Assembly: GCA_002391555.1 (NCBI GenBank)
Contig: DGFG01000080.1
Span: forward strand, 2,634 to 9,450
Reading direction: 5' to 3'
Source: Firmicutes bacterium UBA3906
GTDB lineage: Bacteria; Bacillota; Clostridia; Caldicoprobacterales; DTU083
Length of the DNA stretch: 6,817 nucleotides
The notes under the pieces were generated by a model, which searched no databases, was not told where the DNA came from, and saw only the letters and a program-made list of their open reading frames with translations. Numbering within the stretch: position 1 is the first letter of the stretch; every line of letters starts with the position of its first letter. Positions 1 to 6,115 of the stretch are shown here, piece by piece. The translations under genes and the position numbers were made by a program.

Positions 1-858
1 GATAAGGGTGGCCAGGTCAGTGTCTTTTACCCGCCCTTTCTTCCCCATATTAATATTAGGCTAAACTACAGAAACCATAGAAAGATCACAATTATAGATG
101 GACAAAAGGCCTTTTTAGGTGGCTTTAACCTTGGCGATGAGTACCTGCACAAGACTAAAAAGTATGGTATTTGGCGGGATAGTCATTTTCTAATTGAGGG
201 GGAGGCTGTTGATTCTCTCCAGCTACAGTTTTTATATGACTGGCAGTTTGCCTCAAAAGAAAAGCTAGCCCTTAGCAAGGAGCTCTTTCCCGATAAAAAG
301 GACTTAGGCAATTGCGGTATCCAAATAGTCCCCTCTGGTCCTGACTCAAAATATGATGCCATCTACCAGGGTTTTTTCAAGCTAATTGCCAAGGCCAAGA
401 CCAATATTTACATTCAGACCCCCTACTTTATTCCAGACCAGGGTCTGACAGAGCTACTCAAGATAGCTGCCCTAGGAGGCGTGGATGTAAGGATAATGAT
501 ACCTAGCTTTCCAGACCACCCCTTTGTCTACTGGGCCTCTATCTCCTTTGCCTCTGAACTACTTAAATTTGGAGCCAGGGTCTACCGCTATCAAAAGGGC
601 TTTTTACATAGCAAGATTGTTGCCGTGGACGGAAGAGTCGCCTCAGTTGGTACAGCCAACTTTGATATGCGCAGCTTTAAGATGAATTTTGAGCTAAATG
701 CCATTATCTATGATAGGTCAAATGTAACAAGGCTTGAGGGACAGTTTCTAAAGGATATGACTAATTGTCAGGAGCTAACCCAGGACCTATATAACAATAG
801 CCCAGTCACAGCAAGGATAAAGGAGTCTGTTTCTAGGCTATTAGGTCCCCTCCTATAG
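1..858 (+). CDS. cls: Cardiolipin synthase, phospholipase D superfamily (5' end outside window)
   Basis: The frame is open from base 1 and ends at TAG, giving 285 residues. Full-length bacterial cardiolipin synthases have roughly 480-510, so about 200 N-terminal residues, including the usual two membrane helices, lie outside the window. Both HxKxxxxD catalytic motifs are present: NHRKITIID (H26, K28, D33 of the visible part, followed by GGFN) and FLHSKIVAVD (H203, K205, D210, followed by GTANFD). The intervening QTPYFIP at 139-145 is also typical. The enzyme joins two phosphatidylglycerol molecules into cardiolipin and glycerol at the cytoplasmic membrane. The two HKD motifs form one active site, so the enzyme should be functional if the missing part is intact. 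The gene converges on a small membrane protein gene 19 bases away. Family assignment is firm; which cardiolipin synthase paralogue it is cannot be told. Confidence 0.95.
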   Translation, partial: DKGGQVSVFYPPFLPHINIRLNYRNHRKITIIDGQKAFLGGFNLGDEYLHKTKKYGIWRDSHFLIEGEAVDSLQLQFLYDWQFASKEKLALSKELFPDKKDLGNCGIQIVPSGPDSKYDAIYQGFFKLIAKAKTNIYIQTPYFIPDQGLTELLKIAALGGVDVRIMIPSFPDHPFVYWASISFASELLKFGARVYRYQKGFLHSKIVAVDGRVASVGTANFDMRSFKMNFELNAIIYDRSNVTRLEGQFLKDMTNCQELTQDLYNNSPVTARIKESVSRLLGPLL

Positions 859-862
859 GAGG
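849..862. repeat. 14-base perfect palindrome over the cls stop codon
   Basis: CCTCCTATAGGAGG reads the same on both strands and contains the TAG stop of cardiolipin synthase. It sits at the convergent junction with the minus-strand gene ending at 878. With no loop bases and no T-run on either side it does not look like a Rho-independent terminator. It may be a protein site or chance, as the GGAGG runs make such a word easier to form. Confidence 0.5.
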
Positions 863-877
863 AGGCAGATAAGCTCG

Positions 878-1147
878 CTATTTGTTGTCCTTTTCTTTAT
901 CTTCCATTTCCTCTGTACCGGGCCTTTTCCAACCTGACCTGCGAATAAGATACCAGCATAGAGTAGTAATTATGCCAATCAGGCTAAGGTCGCTAGTAAG
1001 ACTAGGCCTAAAGATAAAGTAAAGAGCTATTCCTACAAGGCTTATAACAAGAAGGATAATCTCATCCTTGTAGCCTAGCCCCTTTTTATAATTCTTAACA
1101 ATCCTCCATAGTCCATAGGGGACTATTAGAATAGCTAAATATGCCAT
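878..1147 (-). CDS. Small hypothetical membrane protein
   Basis: This 89-aa protein has three hydrophobic stretches, about residues 2-17, 29-46 and 54-68, separated by short basic loops (KNYKKG; RRSGWKR). It ends in a highly charged tail, EEMEDKEKDNK, probably cytoplasmic. I do not recognise a family. The ATG at 1147 is supported by AAAGGA at 1157-1162, nine bases upstream, and the stop is TAG. Farther upstream a weak promoter-like pair (TTGCAA, 18 bases, TGA-TAAGAT) could drive it. It is convergent with cardiolipin synthase and has its own spacer upstream, so it is likely transcribed alone. The membrane pattern and ribosome binding site argue for a real gene; no function can be given. Confidence 0.7.
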   Translation of the reverse strand: MAYLAILIVPYGLWRIVKNYKKGLGYKDEIILLVISLVGIALYFIFRPSLTSDLSLIGIITTLCWYLIRRSGWKRPGTEEMEDKEKDNK

Positions 1148-1288
1148 CTATTATCATCCTTTTATGCTTTTTCTCTAGCCTATCTTATCAGAGGGATACT
1201 AGTAATTGCAATGACAAATAGGCTTTAGTGCCTGCACTTCCCTAGTCTTGTCCTCGCTTTGCCCTTTTTAATATAGACCTAGCCTATG

Positions 1289-1321
1289 AAAAAAGGATAG
1301 GCCTTAATAAAAAGCCTATCC
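1289..1321 (-). terminator. Rho-independent terminator, distal of a tandem pair
   Basis: On the minus strand GGATAGGC pairs with GCCTATCC (eight base pairs, 11-base loop) and is followed by six Ts. On the plus strand no T-run follows, so it is directional. It lies about 150 bases beyond the stop of the isomerase-like gene and just upstream of the leader of the 878-1147 gene, so it could insulate that gene from read-through. The stem is identical to that of the proximal terminator at 1361-1393. Confidence 0.7.
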
Positions 1322-1360
1322 ACATTGGATGCCCGATGTACAAAGATGTCCCAGCCATAT

Positions 1361-1393
1361 AAAAGGATAGGCATTTAAAAAATGCCTATCCTC
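1361..1393 (-). terminator. Rho-independent terminator of the isomerase-like gene
   Basis: A 13-base-pair perfect stem (1364-1376 with 1380-1392; core GGATAGGC/GCCTATCC extended by ATTT/AAAT) closes a three-base loop. On the minus strand it is followed by TTTTATAT. It lies about 75 bases downstream of the TAA of the gene at 1468-2433. It is the stronger of the two hairpins in this spacer. Confidence 0.82.
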
Positions 1394-1467
1394 TTTTGCT
1401 AGTATGCCAGGGCCTTAATCTAGCCCTTAACTATAATCTATTCTTTTGGCTTATTATGTTTGGCCTA

Positions 1468-2433
1468 TTATGCCCAGAACATCTCGCCCTTGTCCTCGTA
1501 GATAAGGACCTCCTTTAAGAATGAGATGGCCTTTTGCAGTCCCTCGTTACTAGACATTAGGCTATCCTCATGTTCAATGCTTAGGACATCATCATAGCCG
1601 ACCATCCTTAAGTTACTTACGATATCCTTCCATACCTGGTATGAGTGGCCATAGCCTACAGACCTAAATACCCATGACCTGTTAATCTCATCGCTATAGT
1701 GCTTTGTATCTAGTACCCCATTTTTAGCTGTATTTATTGCATCTATCCTTGTATCCTTTGCGTGGAAGTGGTAAATAGCAGAGCCTAGCTCTCTGATAGA
1801 GGCAATTGGATCTATACCCTGCCAGAAGAGATGGCTTGGGTCATAGTTAGCACCGATGGTATCGCCAACTGCTTTCCTTAGCTTTAAGAGGGTCTCTGGA
1901 TTGTAAACATTAAAGCCTGGGTGCATCTCTAGGCAGATCCTATTTACTCCATGGTCGTTGGCAAACTTAACTGCCTTTTCCCAATAGGGAATAAGGACCT
2001 CGTTCCACTGATAGTCTAATACCTTTAAAAAGTCTTCTGGCCAGGGACAGGTTACCCAGTTTGGATACTTTGAGCCAGGGCTATCGCCGGGACAGCCTGA
2101 AAAGGTTATTATCCTATCAAGACCAAGTTGCTCTGCCAATAGGACTGTCTTTTCAAAATCTGCATGATAGGCATCTGCTACTTCCTTTTGGGGATGTACA
2201 GGGTTACCATGACAGGATAGGGCACTTATCTCCATACCATACTTGTCAACAAGGTCCTTTAGGCCCTTGACCTTTGCCTTGTCGGCTAATAATTCATCAG
2301 TTTTAACATGGGCTGTGCCCGGAAAGCCTCCAGTTCCAAGCTCTACTGCCTGGACCCCAGAGTCCTTTAAGTACTTTAATGCATCTTCTAGGCTTTTTTC
2401 GCCTAGTACAACAGTAAATACACCAAGTTTCAT
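1468..2433 (-). CDS. Sugar phosphate isomerase/epimerase-like TIM-barrel protein
   Basis: The 321-aa protein has the length and pattern of the xylose isomerase-like TIM barrel / AP endonuclease 2 superfamily (COG1082 type). It starts with a strand (MKLGVFT) and helix, then VELGTGG (30-36) and SCHGNP (73-78). The expected metal ligands are visible at strand ends: E169 in LEMHPG, D198 in YDPSH, H224 in HFHAKD and E287 in IEHED. RSVGYGH at 257-263 is also typical. Such enzymes isomerise or epimerise sugars, inositol derivatives or their phosphates in the cytoplasm; the substrate here is unknown. Relatives often sit with Gfo/Idh/MocA dehydrogenases or sugar transporters, but none is here. The ATG has AGGAGG at 2441-2446 with a seven-base gap. 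It is monocistronic by context, with tandem terminators downstream. Confidence 0.88.
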   Translation of the reverse strand: MKLGVFTVVLGEKSLEDALKYLKDSGVQAVELGTGGFPGTAHVKTDELLADKAKVKGLKDLVDKYGMEISALSCHGNPVHPQKEVADAYHADFEKTVLLAEQLGLDRIITFSGCPGDSPGSKYPNWVTCPWPEDFLKVLDYQWNEVLIPYWEKAVKFANDHGVNRICLEMHPGFNVYNPETLLKLRKAVGDTIGANYDPSHLFWQGIDPIASIRELGSAIYHFHAKDTRIDAINTAKNGVLDTKHYSDEINRSWVFRSVGYGHSYQVWKDIVSNLRMVGYDDVLSIEHEDSLMSSNEGLQKAISFLKEVLIYEDKGEMFWA

Positions 2434-2666
2434 TAAAACGCCTCCTACTATTATATTCTTTAATTATTATTATTCTCTGATTTTAAGTAAAACTCCTTTG
2501 GAAAAAGAAACAGCCTGTCCCAGAAACTAGCCCTTTATGAGTGCTTTAGCTTGGCTGTGCTAGACTCCTATCTGCCTACATATGATAGTAAAAAGGTCAA
2601 AGGGGCCTAATATGCCCGTGCATGGTTATGTATATATGGAGCTTTGAGCAAACTGCTACTTAACCA
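2434..2666. other. Spacer upstream of the isomerase-like gene
   Basis: No open reading frame with a ribosome binding site is visible on either strand. It contains the AGGAGG of the isomerase-like gene. On the minus strand ACAGCC can pair with GGCTGT (about 2511-2556, a very long loop), followed by a TTTCTTTTT tract. This could be a weak terminator for the 51-aa gene upstream, but the six-pair stem is not persuasive. Confidence 0.4.
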
Positions 2667-2822
2667 CTAAAACAAGCCCTCAAGGAAACCATAGTTGACC
2701 AAATAATAAAATATAGCAGCTGCTATAGCTAGTGTTAACACGAGCTTTAGTGCCTTAAAGGCTATCTTTAGTACAAAAAATATGGCCAGAACACCTGCAG
2801 CTATTACAAGTATGTCCGTCAT
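2667..2822 (-). CDS. 51-aa small hydrophobic membrane protein
   Basis: A short reading frame starts at ATG 2822 and stops at TAG. Its protein begins MTDILVIAAGVLAIFFVLKI and ends NYGFLEGLF. Two hydrophobic stretches, about residues 3-21 and 26-43, are separated by a short lysine-containing turn (AFKALK), so it could be one long or two short membrane helices. GAGGAGG lies upstream (2832-2838) with a nine-base gap from AGGAGG to the ATG, and an extended -10 (TGTTATAAT) lies at 2862-2870. The combination of strong ribosome binding site, promoter and coherent hydrophobic protein makes a real gene likely. I do not recognise the family. It is divergent from citrate synthase and separated from the isomerase-like gene by about 230 bases. 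Confidence 0.75.
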   Translation of the reverse strand: MTDILVIAAGVLAIFFVLKIAFKALKLVLTLAIAAAIFYYLVNYGFLEGLF

Positions 2823-2831
2823 AAGACCCAA

Positions 2832-2837
2832 CCTCCT
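2832..2837 (-). promoter_or_regulatory. Ribosome binding site of the 51-aa gene
   Basis: AGGAGG on the minus strand, nine bases before the ATG at 2822. It is the main evidence that this short frame is translated. Confidence 0.75.
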
Positions 2838-2861
2838 CGCCTAATAGGATAGATTAAAACA

Positions 2862-2870
2862 ATTATAACA
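2862..2870 (-). promoter_or_regulatory. Extended -10 promoter element for the 51-aa gene
   Basis: TGTTATAAT on the minus strand matches TGn-TATAAT exactly. Transcription would begin near 2855, giving a leader of about 33 bases with the ribosome binding site inside. No good -35 lies at the normal distance, which is acceptable for extended -10 promoters. Confidence 0.5.
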
Positions 2871-3002
2871 TAATATTAATTAAAATATATGATATCAGCT
2901 AAATATATTATAGAATATGACCCTTGACCTATGAAAAGAACCAATAAACTAGTGGCCTATATATCAAAGCAAAAAATAAAAATGAACTTTCGCAAATAAT
3001 TC

Positions 3003-3031
3003 TTGCAGAATGCTGATAATTTTAGTAAAAT
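3003..3031 (+). promoter_or_regulatory. Candidate distal promoter of citrate synthase
   Basis: TTGCAG (3003-3008), a 17-base spacer and TAAAAT (3026-3031, five of six matches to TATAAT). A small dyad, ATTCTTGCAGAAT at 2999-3011, overlaps the -35 and could bind a regulator. Transcription would begin near 3038, about 95 bases before the chosen start codon. Confidence 0.4.
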
Positions 3032-3053
3032 GAATGGAATTGATGGAAGTGTC

Positions 3054-3081
3054 TTGCCAATCACAAAACAAATAGTATAGA
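3054..3081 (+). promoter_or_regulatory. Candidate proximal promoter of citrate synthase
   Basis: TTGCCA (3054-3059, five of six matches to TTGACA), a 16-base spacer and TATAGA (3076-3081, four of six). Transcription would start near 3088, leaving a leader of about 45 bases before the TTG at 3133. This placement would put the TTG at 3106 only about 18 bases into the transcript and without a ribosome binding site. Confidence 0.45.
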
Positions 3082-3095
3082 GGGTTTAAAAGATA

Positions 3096-3114
3096 TTTTG
3101 TCCAATTGTCAAAA
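3096..3114. promoter_or_regulatory. Imperfect dyad between promoter and start of citrate synthase
   Basis: A 19-base interrupted palindrome has outer arms TTTTG and CAAAA (five perfect pairs) and partial symmetry inside. It lies just after the predicted transcription start and before the ribosome binding site, where a repressor could act. No regulator is encoded nearby, so this is a suggestion only. Confidence 0.25.
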
Positions 3115-3119
3115 GGAAT

Positions 3120-3124
3120 AGGAG
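3120..3124 (+). promoter_or_regulatory. Ribosome binding site that decides the citrate synthase start
   Basis: AGGAG ends eight bases before the TTG at 3133. The in-frame TTG at 3106 has no such site. The in-frame GTG at 3124 has AAAGGA at 3112-3117 with a six-base gap and is the main alternative. Confidence 0.55.
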
Positions 3125-3132
3125 TGAAGGAT

Positions 3133-4515
3133 TTGAATACTAACAATGGTTTTGATGCAAAAACAGAAGAAATTGATGAGTTTGTATCCAAGCTACAAAG
3201 GCTTGCCAAGGCAAACAACTGGATTGAACCACACCTTTTTGACCTGCACGGGGTAAAAAGGGGCCTACGCAACAACGACGGTACTGGAGTCTTAGTAGGG
3301 CTGACCCAAATAGGCGATGTCCATGGCTATGATGTTAAAGACGGCATCAAAATCCCAGAGCAAGGTAGGCTACACTACAGGGGAGTAGATGTAGTAGATA
3401 TAATAAGAGGTTGCGAGGCTGACAACCGCTTTGGCTTTGAAGAGGTCTGCTTTCTCCTCTTGTTTGGCAAGCTACCAACCGAAGACGAGCTTGAATCCTT
3501 TAACAAGATACTATCTGAAAACAGGCGGATGCCCGAGGGCTTTTTTGAGGACATGATCCTAAAGGCACCTAGCCCAAATATCATGAACAAGATGGCCCGT
3601 TGTGTACTGGCCAGCTATTCCTATGACCATAACAATCCTGACGATAATAGTATGGCTGCAGTCCTTTCAAGGAGTATTGATCTAATAGCCAAATTCCCCG
3701 CCTATATGGCCTATTCCTACCAGACCAAAAAACATTATTATGAGGATGAGAGTCTACATATCCACCTGCCCCAGGACGGACAAAGTACAGCTGAGTCTAT
3801 CCTCTACATGATCAGGCCAGATAGTGAATTTACCAGAGAAGAGGCTGAGATCCTAGACCTATCCCTTATCCTCCATGCAGAGCACGGTGGCGGAAATAAC
3901 TCCACCTTTGCAACCAGGGTTGTAACCTCCACAGGCACTGACATCTATTCAGCCATAGCTGCCGGTATCGGATCCCTAAAGGGACCAAAACACGGTGGAG
4001 CAAACCTAAAGGTAGCCGAAATGATAAGAAACATCAAGGAAAATGTACCCAACTATGATGATGAGGGAGCCTTGGCTGATTATCTTGTAAAGATATTGAA
4101 CAAGGAGGCCTTTGACGGTGCAGGCCTAATCTATGGTATGGGGCATGCAGTCTATACCCTATCAGATCCCAGGTCTGAGCTTTTAAAGGAAAAGGCAGAA
4201 AAGCTAGCAGAAAAGAAAGGCCTACAAAGGGAGTATAAGCTTCTTGAGACAATAGAAAATCTATCACCTGAGCTTTTCAGCAAGGTCAAGGGCAACTCCA
4301 AGGAGCTAAGTGCCAATGTAGACTTTTACTCAGGCTTTGTATATGAGATGTTAGGTATTCCAGCTGACCTTTATACCCCCCTCTTTGCTATCGCCAGGGT
4401 ACCTGGCTGGTGCGCTCATGCCATGGAGGAGCTAATTAGCGGGTCAAGGATAATAAGGCCTGCCTACAAGACCATAAATCAAATCTCCGAGTACAAGCCC
4501 CTAAGTGAAAGGTAG
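3133..4515 (+). CDS. gltA: Citrate synthase
   Basis: With the TTG start at 3133 the protein has 460 residues; GTG at 3124 or TTG at 3106 would add 3 or 9. The catalytic triad of citrate synthases is complete: H251 in HAEHGGGNNST, H287 in GPKHGGAN and D345 in GMGHAVYTLSDPR. Also typical are the N-terminal EQGRLHYRGVD and the C-terminal NVDFYSGFVYEMLGIP. The enzyme condenses acetyl-CoA and oxaloacetate to citrate in the cytoplasm. At 460 aa it is longer than the common 370-430-residue forms because of an N-terminal segment of about 60-70 residues before the conserved domain. A 2-methylcitrate synthase activity cannot be excluded from sequence alone, but no methylcitrate genes are near. No aconitase or isocitrate dehydrogenase gene is in the window, so it appears to be a separate unit, probably serving glutamate synthesis. 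It converges on the yihY-like gene with a 24-base gap. Confidence 0.93.
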   Translation: MNTNNGFDAKTEEIDEFVSKLQRLAKANNWIEPHLFDLHGVKRGLRNNDGTGVLVGLTQIGDVHGYDVKDGIKIPEQGRLHYRGVDVVDIIRGCEADNRFGFEEVCFLLLFGKLPTEDELESFNKILSENRRMPEGFFEDMILKAPSPNIMNKMARCVLASYSYDHNNPDDNSMAAVLSRSIDLIAKFPAYMAYSYQTKKHYYEDESLHIHLPQDGQSTAESILYMIRPDSEFTREEAEILDLSLILHAEHGGGNNSTFATRVVTSTGTDIYSAIAAGIGSLKGPKHGGANLKVAEMIRNIKENVPNYDDEGALADYLVKILNKEAFDGAGLIYGMGHAVYTLSDPRSELLKEKAEKLAEKKGLQREYKLLETIENLSPELFSKVKGNSKELSANVDFYSGFVYEMLGIPADLYTPLFAIARVPGWCAHAMEELISGSRIIRPAYKTINQISEYKPLSER

Positions 4516-4539
4516 AAACACTTTGACCAATATAGAAGA

Positions 4540-5376
4540 CTATTTACAAAACCTTATGCCCTCCGGCCTTTGACTAAAAGCTAGGAGGGCATTTACTTGT
4601 CCACCTAAAAGCAATAGGGTGGCTGATAGATAAAGCCAAATCAATAGGGCTATAAAACTACCAATACTACCATAGACCAGCTCAATGTTCCAGATATTAT
4701 CCAGGTAGTAGGAAAAGGCCAAAGAGGCTACTAGCCAGCCAACTGTTGTAAAGATAGCTCCAGGCAGGACCTCCCTCCAGCCCAGGCGTGAGCAGGGGGT
4801 AAACCTGTATATGCAGGCAAAAACAATTACCATCATGGAAATAGGTATTACAAACCTAAATATATCCCATATGGCTCTAAGGTTTTGGGACAGGCCAATG
4901 CTAGTGAAAAAGACCCCTAGCCTTTTACCAAATACCAGGAGGGTAAAATAAAGGATAACTACAAAGGACAGGGCCAGGGTAAAGACAATAGATACCAGCT
5001 TTATCCTTATAAAAGACCGCTTTTCCTTTACATTATAGGCCTTGTTAAGACCTACAATTATTGCTCCAACCCCATTGGAAGCAGCCCACAGGGTCCCCAA
5101 AAGGCCTATAGAAAACAGCTTTAGCTTTCTCCTTTGGGCTAGATTCAGTAGATTATTCTTTAAAAATTTAAAGGTGTCATAGGGCAAGATATGAACCAGG
5201 GGACCTAAAATATCTACATCCTGTAGAGGGCTCTTTGTTATTAGGGTCATTAGAAAAAGCAAAAAGGGGAAAATGGACAAAAGCAGGAAATAGGCTACCT
5301 GGGCGCTTAGGCCAGCTAACTCATCCTTTATATATGCCTTGTAAAGGGCCTTTATAAAGCGGAAAATTCTAAGCAT
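4540..5376 (-). CDS. yihY: YihY/virulence factor BrkB family inner membrane protein
   Basis: The 278-aa protein has the normal length for the family once mislabelled ribonuclease BN. Six hydrophobic segments are visible at about 26-46, 88-109, 126-150, 170-190, 203-223 and 236-262. Family features include LSAQVAYFLLLSIFPFLLFL at 23-42, LWAASNG with GLNKAYNV at 96-116, LPGAIFTTVGWLVAS at 204-218, and the YGSIGS...WLYLSATLLLLGGQVNA region at 235-263. The N-terminus is short and basic, so it probably stays in the cytoplasm. The molecular role of the family is not settled; a transport or envelope role has been suggested. The ATG has GGAG nine bases upstream. The end of the coding region carries a nine-base-pair hairpin that may terminate transcription of the convergent citrate synthase gene. 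Confidence 0.9.
   Translation of the reverse strand: MLRIFRFIKALYKAYIKDELAGLSAQVAYFLLLSIFPFLLFLMTLITKSPLQDVDILGPLVHILPYDTFKFLKNNLLNLAQRRKLKLFSIGLLGTLWAASNGVGAIIVGLNKAYNVKEKRSFIRIKLVSIVFTLALSFVVILYFTLLVFGKRLGVFFTSIGLSQNLRAIWDIFRFVIPISMMVIVFACIYRFTPCSRLGWREVLPGAIFTTVGWLVASLAFSYYLDNIWNIELVYGSIGSFIALLIWLYLSATLLLLGGQVNALLAFSQRPEGIRFCK
4556..4592 (+). terminator. Hairpin inside the yihY 3' end, possible terminator for citrate synthase
   Basis: ATGCCCTCC (4556-4564) pairs perfectly with GGAGGGCAT (4584-4592). The 19-base interior can form a second small stem, CTTT with AAAG. It starts 41 bases beyond the citrate synthase stop. What follows on the plus strand (TTACTTG) is only a poor T-tract, so termination would be weak or need Rho. 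On the minus strand the hairpin is inside the last codons of yihY and is followed by AAGGTTTT. Confidence 0.4.
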
Positions 5377-5442
5377 TTGAGTCTACTCCAAAAGCAATCT
5401 GTAAAATTAGCAATTGTTCTATTATCTAATATGCCCTTTTTC

Positions 5443-5451
5443 TGATATAAT
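5443..5451 (+). promoter_or_regulatory. Extended -10 promoter of the 5480-6062 gene pair
   Basis: TGATATAAT matches TGn-TATAAT exactly. Transcription would start near 5458, leaving a leader of about 22 bases that includes AGGTGA just before the ATG at 5480. No good -35 is visible at the usual distance. This supports the ATG at 5480 over the upstream in-frame TTG at 5414, which would precede the promoter. Confidence 0.55.
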
Positions 5452-5479
5452 GGTACAAAACAAATTCAAAGGTGATCTA

Positions 5480-5749
5480 ATGTACAAGGTATGGGGAAGG
5501 TTACGCAAGGACAACAAAAATATTAGGGATATGGTAGCAGAGTGTGACCTTGATAACCACACCAAGGAAGACTGCCTTACAAGCTGTATTGAGCAGATTT
5601 GCAATGAGTTTGACCTACAAAGACCAATGCTGCTGCCCAAAAACCAAAGGGAGCTTGAAAAATTAGGCCTTACCTCCTTTAACCAGGATAATTTTATAGA
5701 GACAATATACTTTGACACCCTAGAGATTGAGATAATCGAGGACGAATAA
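5480..5749 (+). CDS. Conserved-type hypothetical protein, 89 aa
   Basis: The protein starts MYKVWGRLRKDNKNIRD and ends in a very acidic stretch, LEIEIIEDE. It has no membrane segment or signal peptide, so it is likely cytoplasmic. It has three or four cysteines in the first half (C23, then C34, C38 and C43 in DCLTSCIEQIC); their spacing is not a known metal site to me. The general look resembles small hypothetical proteins often found in Clostridia, but I cannot name a domain or a function. The start at 5480 is chosen because AGGTGA precedes the ATG by a few bases and an extended -10 lies just upstream; an in-frame TTG at 5414 gives a longer reading with an implausible N-terminus. The next gene starts 31 bases after its stop, so the two are likely co-transcribed. 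Confidence 0.8.
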   Translation: MYKVWGRLRKDNKNIRDMVAECDLDNHTKEDCLTSCIEQICNEFDLQRPMLLPKNQRELEKLGLTSFNQDNFIETIYFDTLEIEIIEDE

Positions 5750-5780
5750 AAGATATTATAGGTGAACAAAGGAGCTAGAA

Positions 5781-6062
5781 ATGATAGTTAGCATCATAAG
5801 GGTAAAGCTCTACGCCCCCTGGATCCATAGCCTAAAGGAAAAAAGAAAGCTTGTTAAAAGCCTCTGCCAAAAGCTTAAAAATAGGTTTAATGTTTCAGTG
5901 ATAGAAAGCGATGCCCAGGATATACACCAGACCATTATAGTCTCTATTGCCTTTCTCTCTAGCGACAATGCACAGGCAGGCAAGACCCAGGAAGGAATAT
6001 ACCACTTTATACTATCTAGCACCGACGCTCAAATCCTTGACTTTGATGTTGAAAAGCTTTAG
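5781..6062 (+). CDS. DUF503 family protein, YlxP-like
   Basis: The 93-aa protein matches the small DUF503/YlxP family in length and pattern. It opens with a hydrophobic strand (MIVSIIRVKLYAP), followed by the conserved SLKEKRKLVKSL at 17-28 and KNRFNVSVIESD at 33-44. Then come a second strand (TIIVSIAFLSS) and a C-terminal helix and strand. YlxP of Bacillus is encoded between infB and rbfA and has been linked to ribosome maturation; here the gene is not in that setting, so it may be a second or relocated copy. The ATG is preceded by GGAG with a six-base gap. It is probably co-transcribed with the 89-aa gene upstream. No clear plus-strand terminator follows, only a minus-strand hairpin at 6116-6167. 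Confidence 0.82.
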   Translation: MIVSIIRVKLYAPWIHSLKEKRKLVKSLCQKLKNRFNVSVIESDAQDIHQTIIVSIAFLSSDNAQAGKTQEGIYHFILSSTDAQILDFDVEKL

Positions 6063-6115
6063 ACCATACAGCCTAAATCCTGGCTTAACTCTAATAAAAA
6101 CCCTAATAGAAACAT

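Larger units (their letters stand above)
1148..1467. other. 320-base spacer with two terminators
   Basis: The spacer lies between the starts of the 878-1147 gene and the end of the isomerase-like gene. It contains no convincing open reading frame with a ribosome binding site. Its main content is a pair of hairpins at 1289-1321 and 1361-1393, both acting in the minus direction, listed separately. The part at 1148-1288 should hold the promoter of the 878-1147 gene, but I see only a weak candidate. Confidence 0.6.

Noticed and set aside
2450..2455. TATAAT on the minus strand just upstream of the isomerase-like gene
   Set aside because: Transcription from it would start inside the AGGAGG, leaving almost no leader, and there is no -35 at the right distance.
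2243..2530. Plus-strand reading frame opposite the isomerase-like gene
   Set aside because: Shadow of a well-supported gene; the protein is low in structure and has no ribosome binding site. The same applies to the frames opposite gltA and the 89-aa gene.
2511..2556. ACAGCC/GGCTGT pair followed by a T-rich tract on the minus strand, as terminator of the 51-aa gene
   Set aside because: Only six pairs around a loop of more than 30 bases; too weak to list as a terminator.
3031..3081. 16-codon leader peptide frame (MNGIDGSVLPITKQIV) upstream of citrate synthase
   Set aside because: No ribosome binding site, no run of regulatory codons and no attenuator hairpin after it.
2823..3100. AT-rich spacer as an attachment site, origin or riboswitch
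   Set aside because: No direct repeats, iterons, DnaA-box cluster or recognisable aptamer pattern; ordinary divergent promoter region.
3106..3132. Upstream TTG start for citrate synthase, adding nine residues
   Set aside because: No ribosome binding site before it; AGGAG before the TTG at 3133 (or AAAGGA before the GTG at 3124) fits better.
5414..5479. N-terminal extension of the 89-aa protein from a TTG at 5414
   Set aside because: It would span the extended -10 and lacks a ribosome binding site, while ATG 5480 has AGGTGA.
6070..6090. AGCC/GGCT hairpin after the DUF503 gene as plus-strand terminator
   Set aside because: Only four base pairs and no T-run.
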